Shown here piece by piece: positions 43,667-52,439 of a DNA stretch of 64,000 bases. Within the stretch, counting starts at the first letter, position 1. Each line of letters starts with the position of its first letter. Under the pieces are notes generated by a model, which did not search any database, was not told the origin of the DNA, and saw only the letters and a program-made list of their open reading frames with translations. The translations under genes were made by a program, and so were the position numbers. The DNA comes from an uncultured Bacteroidota bacterium (GTDB lineage Bacteria; Bacteroidota; Bacteroidia; Bacteroidales; SZUA-534), in assembly GCA_946186925.1 (NCBI GenBank), contig CAMHPA010000008.1, positions 1 to 64,000 of the forward strand. The letters run 5' to 3'.

Positions 43667-45688
43667 ATGAAAAGGATAAATAAATCAATCGTTTATATAG
43701 GTCTGTTTGGAATGCTCTCGTTTGCGTTTTCCTCTTGCGAAGACTATCTCGACAGAGAGCCGAACACAATGGTGTCGAGCAAGGACGCTTTCGAGAATTT
43801 CGATAACTTTCAAGGATTTATCGAGGAGGTTATCAATGCTATTCCTGATAAGGAGAAATGTAGTTGGTGTCCGTCGTGGAACTGGGGCGATGATGAGATA
43901 TTCAATCCTCAGGGCGACGACCGTCTGACCCACCAGATCGACCTCGGAAACTACCGTAAATGGTACCAGCCTACAGCCGACCTCGGAAACTGGCTTAAGG
44001 TATCGAACAGTTCGCCCAACGCCAACGATCCTAAAAACTTGTCGTTGTGGGGCAATGCGTGGTATTGCATCCGCAAAGTGAATATGGGCATTGCGCATAT
44101 TGATGACATGACCATTGGCACGAAGGCTGAAAAAGAGCGAATTCTCGGTCAGTGCTATTTCTATCGTGCTTGGTGGCATTTCGAGATGATGGAGTGGTTC
44201 GGCGGTCTGCCGTATGTCGACACTTTGCTCGATCCAAACAACATTCCTCAGTTGCCGCGTCTTAGTTTCCAAGAGTGTGCCGCAAGATGTGCTGACGACT
44301 TCCGTCGCGCTGCCGAATTGCTGCCTGTATGCTGGGACAGCACAGAGGTGAAAGGCCAGGACGAAAAGAACCAGATTCGTGCCAACAAGATTGTCGCCCT
44401 GTGCTACAAAGGCAAATGCGAACTTTGGGCGGCAAGCCCGCTTATGGAGCATGGCGCCCAACTTGGTGCCTTGGCTAGCGGAGTTACTTATGAGTACAAC
44501 AAGGCGCTTTGCGATTCAGCCGCAGAGTCTTTGGGTAAGGCTCTTCATATTGTTGAGACAGAAGCCAACCAACAATACCAATTGGCCAATTTCGACTACA
44601 AGGATATTTACAACCATCAAAAGGATCCATCAAACGTAACCCCGGGTTACGATCCGGTATGGTGCTACTCTGATTTGTTCTACACATACAATCAGAAACT
44701 CAAAAACCCTGGAGGAAACGAGGCTATCATGCGTACTCCTTCAAATAATAACGGAAACTGCTCGAACTGGGCTACAGCAAAAGTGTTCGGTCCCAAAATG
44801 GCGAACATTGTCGCTCACGACAAGATTATTCACCAGCCTACAGCCAACTTGGTTGAAATGTACGGTATGGCCAATGGTCTTCCTATTAGAGATGAGAACG
44901 GCAACTTCGCCAATGGTTTCGATCCCACACACCCGTGGAAAGACCGTGACCCGCGATTCTATCACGACATTGTTTTCGATGGTTTCCAATATCTGAATGG
45001 CGCCACAAGCGACAAGGAGGATTATCGCTACTGTGAGTTGTTCACAGGCGGCAATATGCGTCCGGTGGCCGATGGCAGCCGTACAGGCTATTTCATCCAA
45101 AAACTTGTTCCTCACCAATGCAATGAGGTTGACAAATGGTATCAGGATGGCTGGGGCGACGGATTCCACGCTGTTTTGAACTATATGCGTCTGGCCGATG
45201 TTTATCTGATGTATGCAGAGGCTTGTGCGGCAATCGGCGGAGCCAAACAGAAATCAAAAGCGTTTGATAAGACTGCCGAAGATGCAATCAATGTTGTGCG
45301 TGCGCGCTGCCATGCCGGACCGGTTGGCGGTAGCGGTGAGAACATGAATTCGAAGTATGTTACCGATTCAAAACTGTTTATGGATGAGGTTCGCCGCGAA
45401 CGCGCTGTAGAGCTGTCATTCGAAGGATTCCGCTTCAATGACCTGCAGCGTTGGCTGTTGCTCACTGAATATCCTTACAACACGAAGTTCTCTTGCGAGT
45501 TTACCCGTGGTGAGGCAGATGAGTTCTATCAGTTCAAGAATGACGAGGATCCGAAAGATGCGAAAGTCAACGGATATCACTTGGAGCCGATAATAACTCG
45601 TAGCTTTGGTACGAAGCATTATTGGTTCCCATTCCCCGATCAGGATGTGTACTTGTATGAAGGATTTGCACAGAATCCTGGTTGGTAA
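43667..45688 (+). CDS. SusD/RagB-family glycan-binding lipoprotein, cassette 1 first SusD
   Basis: A 673-residue outer-membrane lipoprotein with lipobox FSSC (Cys24) and mature start EDYLDREP, common in SusD proteins. Typical blocks: WYCIRKVNMGIAHID, ILGQCYFYRAWWHFEMMEWFGGLPYVD, LADVYLMYAEACAAIGG and ERAVELSFEGFRFNDLQRWLL, ending in FAQNPGW. It partners the SusC gene 12 bases upstream, capturing glycan at the cell surface. Aromatic-rich stretches such as CSWCPSWNWGDDEIF near the N-terminus are shared with its copy at 55637-57619 and may help in binding. Confidence 0.93.
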   Translation: MKRINKSIVYIGLFGMLSFAFSSCEDYLDREPNTMVSSKDAFENFDNFQGFIEEVINAIPDKEKCSWCPSWNWGDDEIFNPQGDDRLTHQIDLGNYRKWYQPTADLGNWLKVSNSSPNANDPKNLSLWGNAWYCIRKVNMGIAHIDDMTIGTKAEKERILGQCYFYRAWWHFEMMEWFGGLPYVDTLLDPNNIPQLPRLSFQECAARCADDFRRAAELLPVCWDSTEVKGQDEKNQIRANKIVALCYKGKCELWAASPLMEHGAQLGALASGVTYEYNKALCDSAAESLGKALHIVETEANQQYQLANFDYKDIYNHQKDPSNVTPGYDPVWCYSDLFYTYNQKLKNPGGNEAIMRTPSNNNGNCSNWATAKVFGPKMANIVAHDKIIHQPTANLVEMYGMANGLPIRDENGNFANGFDPTHPWKDRDPRFYHDIVFDGFQYLNGATSDKEDYRYCELFTGGNMRPVADGSRTGYFIQKLVPHQCNEVDKWYQDGWGDGFHAVLNYMRLADVYLMYAEACAAIGGAKQKSKAFDKTAEDAINVVRARCHAGPVGGSGENMNSKYVTDSKLFMDEVRRERAVELSFEGFRFNDLQRWLLLTEYPYNTKFSCEFTRGEADEFYQFKNDEDPKDAKVNGYHLEPIITRSFGTKHYWFPFPDQDVYLYEGFAQNPGW

Positions 45689-45719
45689 CATTAATGAGTA
45701 AAATGTTAATTGTAATAAA

Positions 45720-48623
45720 ATGAAATATATACATAATAAAATCGCAATATGTGCTGCGTTGGCATCCATGCCGTTCATGTTGAACGCACAAACGGATGAT
45801 CAATTTGCACCCGAAGCAGTCGATTCTGTTTACATGGTGCACACAGCATTTGGAAGCATTGGCCAAAACGATTTGTTGGGAGGTGTTTCTGTCGTTAATG
45901 TTGAGGAGTTGCTCAACAAGAATTACACCACTGGTGCTCTCGATGACATGGAAAGCCTCATTGGTGGTTGGAATGGAAAATCAATCTGGGGAATGGATGA
46001 AGATAACTTCCAGGGATATCTGGTGTTTATTGATGGTATTCCTCGTGACAAAGATAATGTCAAACCTAGCGAGATTGCCCAAATAACATTTCTGAAAGGT
46101 GCGAATGCTGTTGTTCTTTATGGCAGCCGTGCGGCCAAAGGCGCTATCCTTATCACAACAAAGCGTGGACAGGCTAGAGAAAAACTGCAAATCGATTTCA
46201 GAGCCAATGCTGGTTTTGATGTGATCAAACGCCTGCCTAAGTTCTTGAACTCTGCTGAATACATGACATATTATAATATGGCATGCGACAACGATGGCAA
46301 GAAAAAACACACTTACAGCGACGAGGATATTGAAAAGTATGCAAGCGGCATCAACCCTTATCATTACGTCGATATGGACTATTATTCGTCAGAATATATC
46401 AGCAAAGTGAGGGGCAAGGACGAGATGGTGCTTGAATTGTCGGGTGGTAACAACCGCGCCCGCTTATATGGTAACATCAACGCACAGACGGCCGGCGACT
46501 TTGTTAAGGTTGGCGATGCTAAAAAGAACCGTACAAACCGTATCAGCTTCCGTGGCAATGTTGATATCGATTTCAACGATTACATCAGCGGACACGTTGA
46601 TGCCAACGCATCTTTCCAGGACGAGAAGCATTGCCAATACAGCAATAAGCCGGAAGACAACATGACCTATTGGAAAGTAGCGGCCACGCAACGCCCTAAC
46701 TTCCCGAAAAAAGGAGCACAGCTGCTGCCACTCAGCCTGATTTCACCTGACGCAGAGTATGCTTTGGAATTGGTGGGTAACACCGATAATATTTTCGACG
46801 GATATTTCCTGGGCGGCGCAAGTGATTATTACAGCTGCGGCGACTCAAAAGAGGGCAGAACCCCGATGGGACAGATCTATGCCGGTGGCGAAATCACTAC
46901 CACCAAACGTCAGTTCCAGTTCGATGGCGGCCTTAATTTCGACCTCAGAAAAGTGCTGGAAGGTCTGTCGTTGAAGACAAACTTCGGTATGGATTTCCGC
47001 GCATCGTACAATGTCCGTTTCAATCCTAAATATGCTGTATTCGAACCAAAATGGTCAGATGATGAGAAGATTATCGGTTTGAAACAAATCAGCGTTGATG
47101 AGGTGACTGGTAAGAAGGAATTATGGGGAACAAAGGAGTCACGCACAATGGCATTGTCGTTCCAGTTCGACTACGACAGGAGCTTCGGCTCGCATAATGT
47201 GTCGGCAAAGGTTATCGGAAACGGATTCCAACAGACTAAAGAGGGTACATATCACAAGACGAACAACGTCAATATGGGCTTCGATTTGAATTATAATTAC
47301 GACCATAAATACTATGTTCATTTCTCATCGGCATTGGTGCACTCTTCAAAATTGGCGCCGAACCATCGTAATGAGTTCGCCCCAACATTGACCATAGGCA
47401 GGAATTTCGCTAAAGGAACATTCTTAGACGGTTCAATTTTCGACGACTTGTTGCTTTCGGCATCGGTGGCCCAACTGAGTGAGGATATCGATGTGGGTGT
47501 GTGGAATGGAAATAATTTTACTGAGTATTATCTCTATTTGGGCACATGGGGCACAAGTGGCAGCTACAACTGGGGTGACACAAGATCGGCCAGCATGTCG
47601 CAGGCAACCGGCGGTGCGAACGAAAACCTTGAAATGATTAAGCGCAAAGAGTTCACCGTAGCGTTGCATACATCGTTACTGGATCAATTTGTGACAGCTG
47701 ATTTCACGTTCTTCAAAAACCGCATGGAAGGCTATCTGATCAGGGAAACCAAACAATGGCCAAGCCACTTGAACGGTTTGAACGCACCTATGAATAACGA
47801 TATCAACGGACGTGTTGGTTTTGATTTCGCTGTGAACGTAAATAAAAATGTTGGTGAAGTTGCATTGTCACTCGGTTTAGCAGGAACCTACTATGACACT
47901 AAAGTCATAAAGAAAGAGCAGACCGATTTATTGGATGATCAGCCGCAGCTTGATAAGGAGGGACACCCGATTGACGCCATCTTCGGCTATAAGAACGATG
48001 GGTACTTTATGACAGCTAACGAAGCAGCTGACGCAAATCAAAGCGTGGCTACTGGTACACTCAGAGCTGGCGACATTAAGTATAAGGATTTGAGCGAAGG
48101 CGGTGTCGGCGATGGCACAATTGACAAGAACGACCAAGTGTATTTGGGAAAAGAGGGAAAATTCGGCTCGCCATTTGTTATGGGTGTCAATCTGACCGCC
48201 AAGTACAAGAATTTCACATTCTTTGCCTTAGGAACAGCAAAGGCCGGATCTTATGCTAGAAAGAATAACGCCTACTACCAGCCGAAGGGCAATGACAAAT
48301 ATTCTGAAATAGTTAAGGACACCTGGACAGCTGAAAATCCGTATGCCAAATATCCGGCACTTACAACAGCCAGTGGCGCTAACAACTATGTTGAATCAGA
48401 CTTCTGGATGTACAAAAACAATAAATTTGTGATTAGCAAGATACAGTTGACTTATGACTTGCCGGCAGAGTTGCTGGGTGATTCGTTTGTTAAAGGTCTC
48501 TCCGCATTTGTGAGCGGAAAAGATTTGCTGACCATTTCGAAGGAAAGCAAAGCAATGGAGACAGTATTTGATGCGGAGCCTAAAACCCGATTCTTTAACA
48601 TAGGTGTGAAAGCAACTTTTTAA
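45720..48623 (+). CDS. Short SusC-like TonB-dependent receptor without N-terminal domain, cassette 1
   Basis: A 967-residue outer-membrane receptor related to SusC. Signal peptide 1-23 (ends LNAQ). The usual N-terminal carboxypeptidase-like domain is absent: after about ten residues comes DSVYMVHTAFG, which aligns with the TonB-box region of SusC (DEVVVVGYG), and then the plug (LVFIDGIPRD, IAQITFLKGANAVVLYGSRAAKGAILITTKRGQ) and barrel, ending in RFFNIGVKATF. It lies between two SusD genes, 31 bases after the first and 25 before the second, and should pair with the latter. The same reduced form is found in cassette 2, so it is a stable variant rather than a damaged gene. It may need a different energising route or load a downstream product. 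Confidence 0.88.
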   Translation: MKYIHNKIAICAALASMPFMLNAQTDDQFAPEAVDSVYMVHTAFGSIGQNDLLGGVSVVNVEELLNKNYTTGALDDMESLIGGWNGKSIWGMDEDNFQGYLVFIDGIPRDKDNVKPSEIAQITFLKGANAVVLYGSRAAKGAILITTKRGQAREKLQIDFRANAGFDVIKRLPKFLNSAEYMTYYNMACDNDGKKKHTYSDEDIEKYASGINPYHYVDMDYYSSEYISKVRGKDEMVLELSGGNNRARLYGNINAQTAGDFVKVGDAKKNRTNRISFRGNVDIDFNDYISGHVDANASFQDEKHCQYSNKPEDNMTYWKVAATQRPNFPKKGAQLLPLSLISPDAEYALELVGNTDNIFDGYFLGGASDYYSCGDSKEGRTPMGQIYAGGEITTTKRQFQFDGGLNFDLRKVLEGLSLKTNFGMDFRASYNVRFNPKYAVFEPKWSDDEKIIGLKQISVDEVTGKKELWGTKESRTMALSFQFDYDRSFGSHNVSAKVIGNGFQQTKEGTYHKTNNVNMGFDLNYNYDHKYYVHFSSALVHSSKLAPNHRNEFAPTLTIGRNFAKGTFLDGSIFDDLLLSASVAQLSEDIDVGVWNGNNFTEYYLYLGTWGTSGSYNWGDTRSASMSQATGGANENLEMIKRKEFTVALHTSLLDQFVTADFTFFKNRMEGYLIRETKQWPSHLNGLNAPMNNDINGRVGFDFAVNVNKNVGEVALSLGLAGTYYDTKVIKKEQTDLLDDQPQLDKEGHPIDAIFGYKNDGYFMTANEAADANQSVATGTLRAGDIKYKDLSEGGVGDGTIDKNDQVYLGKEGKFGSPFVMGVNLTAKYKNFTFFALGTAKAGSYARKNNAYYQPKGNDKYSEIVKDTWTAENPYAKYPALTTASGANNYVESDFWMYKNNKFVISKIQLTYDLPAELLGDSFVKGLSAFVSGKDLLTISKESKAMETVFDAEPKTRFFNIGVKATF

Positions 48624-48648
48624 TGTTTGATTAAAAAAATATTTAGAT

Positions 48649-50496
48649 ATGAAAATTAAGAGCATAATAAGTTTGACGGTCCTTACATCGGCATTTGTCG
48701 CCTGCGAAGATGCTTTTGAGCCGATGCTCGAAAACAAAAAGGACTTTGACACCTTTATGATAAAGGGTGATGCTTCACAAGGCTTGATGTTGAATGGATA
48801 TAACAACATGCCGTATGTTACAAGAGTGTATGCTTCAGATTACAATAATCCCAATAAGGATGAACTGCTTAGTTCAATGACCGATGTGGCTACAGACGAT
48901 GCAGTGACTAATAAATTTGAGAATCGTTATTACATAATGGCCAATGGCGGTTGGACTGCAAAAGCGGGTGACAATCCGTTTGACAGGTGGACTGATACTC
49001 GCAAAAACTTGTATTACATTAACATGTACCTTGATCAGGCAGGAAGTTTCTACTATACTGATAATAAGGTTACTAATGAAATGTTCAACGAAATGCTGAC
49101 CGGTGAGGCATACGCTTTGCGTGGTTTCCAGATGTTTTATTTCCTGCGCACATACGCCGGAATGGCCAATGGAACACTGCTTGGCGTTCCCAACCTGACA
49201 AAACCGGAGCAGGCTACTGATAACTTCAATATCAGCCGAGCCACTTTCGAAGAATGTGTTAAACAGATATTCTCTGATTTCGAGGAGGCCAGCAAGCGTC
49301 TGCCATATGATTATGGTGATATCAAACGGTCGGAACTGCCGCAGAAATATGTTGGTAAAATTGACAACGTCAGCTTGTACAACCTGGTTTTCGGCAACGA
49401 AAAGGTTGGCCGAATCTCAGGTCGCATTGTCGATGCATTGGCTGCTCAGGTTGCATTGTTTGCCGCTAGTCCGGCCTATAGCGACCAGTCGGGTGTGGAT
49501 TGGAAAGAGGCAGCTGAGCGTGCGGCAAAAGTTTTGGATCACAACAATGGTGTTGCGGGCTTGGCTAAAGATGGCAACACGTGGTATCGCAATACAATGG
49601 AGATAGAGTTGGCCAAGAGCAACGGCAACCCGCCCGAGATTCTTTGGCGAGAGAACATCAACCATGGTGTTGCTTGGGAGCAGGAGTTGTATCCAGTATC
49701 TTTGGATGGCAAGCAGCGAGTTAACCCGACACAGAACCTTGTCGACGCCTTCCCCATGGCTAACGGTTATCCCATCAATGTGGCTGGCAGTGGTTACAAT
49801 AGCCAGGATCCGTATGCCAACCGCGATCCGCGCCTCGATTTGTACATCGTTCACGACGGCTCGGTATTCGGTCCGTATGACGATGTGATAAATACAACTA
49901 TTGACAATTCGAGCAACAACGACGGCTTGGACATTTCAACCGAAACACCGAACAGAACAGGTTACCTTGTTCGCAAGTATATCAACGAGAAAGCCGAGGT
50001 TGTTCGCCGTGGTGATGCCAAGAAAGGTATGGCCGGCAAGGACAAGTACAACGCCAGAATCCGTTACACAGAGATTTATCTGGCATTTGCCGAGGCTGCC
50101 AATGAGGCTTATGGCCCAACAACAGCATCGCCATCAGGGTATAGCGCATATGATGTTATCAAGGCAATCCGTCAGCGCGGCGGTATTGTCAACGACGAAT
50201 ACCTTGAATCTATCAAGTCAGACAAAGAGAAGATGCGCGAGCTCATTCGCAACGAGCGCCGTATTGAGCTTTGCTTCGAAGGCCACCGTTTCTGGGATCT
50301 CCGCCGCTGGAAGGCTAATTTGAATGAGCCGATCAAGGCAATGCAGATTAAAACAGAAAACGGCAAGAAGACATATACCGTTGTTGATGTAGCCAACGAG
50401 GTGAGAGCTTATCGGGATTATATGTATTATGGCCCGCTGCCGGAGTCTGAAATTATCAAATGGTCAAATCTGTTGCAAAACGATGGATGGTATTAA
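48649..50496 (+). CDS. SusD/RagB-family lipoprotein, cassette 1 second SusD
   Basis: A 615-residue outer-membrane lipoprotein with lipobox FVAC (Cys19). SusD features: MLTGEAYALRGFQMFYFLRTYAG, IRYTEIYLAFAEAANEAYG, AIRQRGGIVNDEYLESI and RNERRIELCFEGHRFWDLRRWK. It probably forms a complex with the short SusC-like receptor 25 bases upstream. It is clearly different from the first SusD of the cassette but closely similar to 60497-62293. Confidence 0.92.
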   Translation: MKIKSIISLTVLTSAFVACEDAFEPMLENKKDFDTFMIKGDASQGLMLNGYNNMPYVTRVYASDYNNPNKDELLSSMTDVATDDAVTNKFENRYYIMANGGWTAKAGDNPFDRWTDTRKNLYYINMYLDQAGSFYYTDNKVTNEMFNEMLTGEAYALRGFQMFYFLRTYAGMANGTLLGVPNLTKPEQATDNFNISRATFEECVKQIFSDFEEASKRLPYDYGDIKRSELPQKYVGKIDNVSLYNLVFGNEKVGRISGRIVDALAAQVALFAASPAYSDQSGVDWKEAAERAAKVLDHNNGVAGLAKDGNTWYRNTMEIELAKSNGNPPEILWRENINHGVAWEQELYPVSLDGKQRVNPTQNLVDAFPMANGYPINVAGSGYNSQDPYANRDPRLDLYIVHDGSVFGPYDDVINTTIDNSSNNDGLDISTETPNRTGYLVRKYINEKAEVVRRGDAKKGMAGKDKYNARIRYTEIYLAFAEAANEAYGPTTASPSGYSAYDVIKAIRQRGGIVNDEYLESIKSDKEKMRELIRNERRIELCFEGHRFWDLRRWKANLNEPIKAMQIKTENGKKTYTVVDVANEVRAYRDYMYYGPLPESEIIKWSNLLQNDGWY

Positions 50497-50517
50497 TCTA
50501 TTTAAAAGATAAAAACT

Positions 50518-52065
50518 ATGAGAATGAGTAATATTAAATTAATGCTGGGCGCCGGTGTTTTGGCAGCGGGTTTTGCGGCTTGCGAGAGCGCAGAACAGAA
50601 ATTCCCTGACTTTGAAGGCGGAACGTCAGCATATTTCGCATACCAATATCCGATACGCACCTTGATATTGGGTAATGTTGAGACATACGACAACACAAGC
50701 GACAACGAAGGCCGTTTTACCATTTACGGAACATGCGGTGGCTCTTATTCGGGCATTAACGCAAAGGTTAAAGTCAGCGTTGATGAGTCGCTGACCAAAA
50801 ACTTGTATTTTGAAGACGGCACTGAGGTTAAACCAATGCCGAAAGATTATTACGAGTTGAGTGGTGAGGAGCTCGACTATGGTGGAGGTTTCAGAGGTGG
50901 TGTTGAGGTTAAATTGAACGAAAAGTTCTTCAACGACCCACTTTCGGTAAAGAATTCCTATGTGATTCCTGTGGTTATGGGCGACTTCTCGGGAGTGGAC
51001 AAAATTAACCGCGGCACACCAGTTGTTGATGGCACATCACCGATGCGCACTGATCCCACAAAATGGGATCCACAGCCGAAGGACTACGTATTGTTCTGCG
51101 TGAACTTCCTTAATGAGCACACAGCGACATACCTCCGCCGTGGTGTCGACAATTTCGACAAATTGAAGTTCGAAGACAAGGTTGTAGGCAACGAATCATG
51201 CATTGTAGTAAATGCCACAGCTAAGAAAGCGAACGCTTGGGACAACCAGTTCTGGATTAACGTTGACCATGTCTTTGCCGCAGATGAGGAGTATACTTTG
51301 ACAATGAAGGTTAAAGCGACTGTAGAGGCAAAGTCATCAACTCAAATCCATAACGCTCCCAGTGAGTACAGAGCCAATTTGGGTGAAGTGAATTTCACTA
51401 CTAACTGGACACCGGTTAAGGTGTCGGGTAAATTCGCTTCGAACCAGGCCGGAGGTCATTCAATCGCATTCAACTTGAATGAGATTGAGGGTGCCAATGA
51501 TTATTATTTCGACGATGTCAGCTTTATCATTAATGGTGTTGAGTATATCACAAATGTCAATTGCGACGACGTTGAAAACAATAACTTCTTTTCAAAGATT
51601 GATGATGGCGCAGTAGATAACAGTGCATATGAAGTTACACCGATTATCGAACGAACCAGTCTTGGCTATAGCAAGATTGTCTCGGCCCGTCATGCGCAAT
51701 TCGTTGAGAAGGATGAAGTTGTATACACATCATCGTTGTCGAGAAACGAAGTTCTTCTGCCCATATCGAGCACTGAAGTGGCTAACGTGAACACTCCTTG
51801 CGAGCTGGTTCTTACATTCGACGGCGACAATTGCACCGTTAAGTCGAACAACGAGGACTTGTGCACCGCATCGGGTACAGGCAAGTACGTTAAAAACGGA
51901 GCTCCTAAAGCTTGGGGCAACGTAGATCGCGATGTGCTTTATCTTGACTACACTATCGATTTCAAACAAGATAACGTGCACTACGCAACCAAGGACACAC
52001 TTGTATGGCGTGACCGCGGCAGTGCACCGTCGATTCGCACATTTAAGCCAGTGTATAAGGAATAA
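50518..52065 (+). CDS. DUF1735/DUF5627-type surface lipoprotein with inserted carbohydrate-binding-like module
   Basis: A 515-residue lipoprotein (lipobox FAAC, Cys22) closing cassette 1. Residues 30-218 match the N-terminal DUF1735 (BT_3987-like) type (DFEGGTSAYFAYQYPIRTL, GGSYSGINAKV, PMPKDYY), and the C-terminal part fits DUF5627 (FVEKDEVVYTSSLSRNEVLLP, WGNVDRDVLYLDY, ATKDTLVWRDRG). About 156 residues (219-375) between them are absent from the paralogue at 62322-63401. This insert looks like a carbohydrate-binding module (AWDNQFWINVD ... STQIHNAPSEYRANLGEV ... FTTNWTPVKV). The position at the end of a SusC-SusD-SusC-SusD operon is that of XusE, a surface glycan-binding protein of xylan loci. 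Most likely a surface glycan-binding protein; family names are from memory of the sequence pattern. Confidence 0.82.
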   Translation: MRMSNIKLMLGAGVLAAGFAACESAEQKFPDFEGGTSAYFAYQYPIRTLILGNVETYDNTSDNEGRFTIYGTCGGSYSGINAKVKVSVDESLTKNLYFEDGTEVKPMPKDYYELSGEELDYGGGFRGGVEVKLNEKFFNDPLSVKNSYVIPVVMGDFSGVDKINRGTPVVDGTSPMRTDPTKWDPQPKDYVLFCVNFLNEHTATYLRRGVDNFDKLKFEDKVVGNESCIVVNATAKKANAWDNQFWINVDHVFAADEEYTLTMKVKATVEAKSSTQIHNAPSEYRANLGEVNFTTNWTPVKVSGKFASNQAGGHSIAFNLNEIEGANDYYFDDVSFIINGVEYITNVNCDDVENNNFFSKIDDGAVDNSAYEVTPIIERTSLGYSKIVSARHAQFVEKDEVVYTSSLSRNEVLLPISSTEVANVNTPCELVLTFDGDNCTVKSNNEDLCTASGTGKYVKNGAPKAWGNVDRDVLYLDYTIDFKQDNVHYATKDTLVWRDRGSAPSIRTFKPVYKE

Positions 52066-52085
52066 TTGCTGGTAGACAATAATTT

Positions 52086-52119
52086 AAAAGGCCTTGGGCA
52101 ATGCTCAAGGCCTTTTTTT
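52086..52119 (+). terminator. Intrinsic terminator of cassette 1
   Basis: AAAAGGCCTTG and CAAGGCCTTTT pair around GGCAATGCT, with seven T at the end. The terminator of cassette 2 (63419-63451) has nearly the same stem. Confidence 0.85.
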
Positions 52120-52399
52120 GCATAGTTCCGACATATTTTTTAAGAAAAGTAAAAAATACTTTTATTTTTGTGTAGTTTTAAATGAGCAGATAATGGTTTA
52201 GGCGCTGTTGTAAATAATTGTTATATTGCGATTTGCGAAACGGATATGAAAAAGCAAACCAGTGTTTTGATTGATTGGAATAAAAAGTGTCAGTGTTTAT
52301 TCGAATAGTGAATAATCTTTAACATATTTGAAGCGAAAAAATTGGGAGTGGCCTCGGAAAAACCCGAGTCCAAAAATTGGGGTAACAGTAAAGAGAGAA

Positions 52400-52439
52400 A
52401 AAGCGACTATTACAATATTAATAATCAAACATTTAGGAA
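52400..52439 (+). promoter_or_regulatory. Conserved leader element of SusC (cassette 2)
   Basis: AAAGCGACTAT starts 40 bases before the ATG, followed by ATTAATAA and CAAAC, as upstream of cassette 1 (40425-40465). Confidence 0.45.

Larger units (their letters stand above)
52066..52439. other. Intergenic region between the two cassettes
   Basis: No gene is seen in 374 bases. It starts with the terminator of cassette 1 (52086-52119). It also has a TATTTTTG (52163-52170) that fits a -7 box, a hairpin TTATTC...GAATAA (about 52298-52316), a small hairpin with arms CTCGG and CCGAG (about 52353-52369) and the shared SusC leader element (52400-52439). The TGTTACA heptamer of the regulator-flanking regions was not found here. 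Confidence 0.6.

Noticed and set aside
45720..48623. Truncated SusC considered as a pseudogene
   Set aside because: Signal peptide, plug and barrel are intact, and the same short form is kept in cassette 2.
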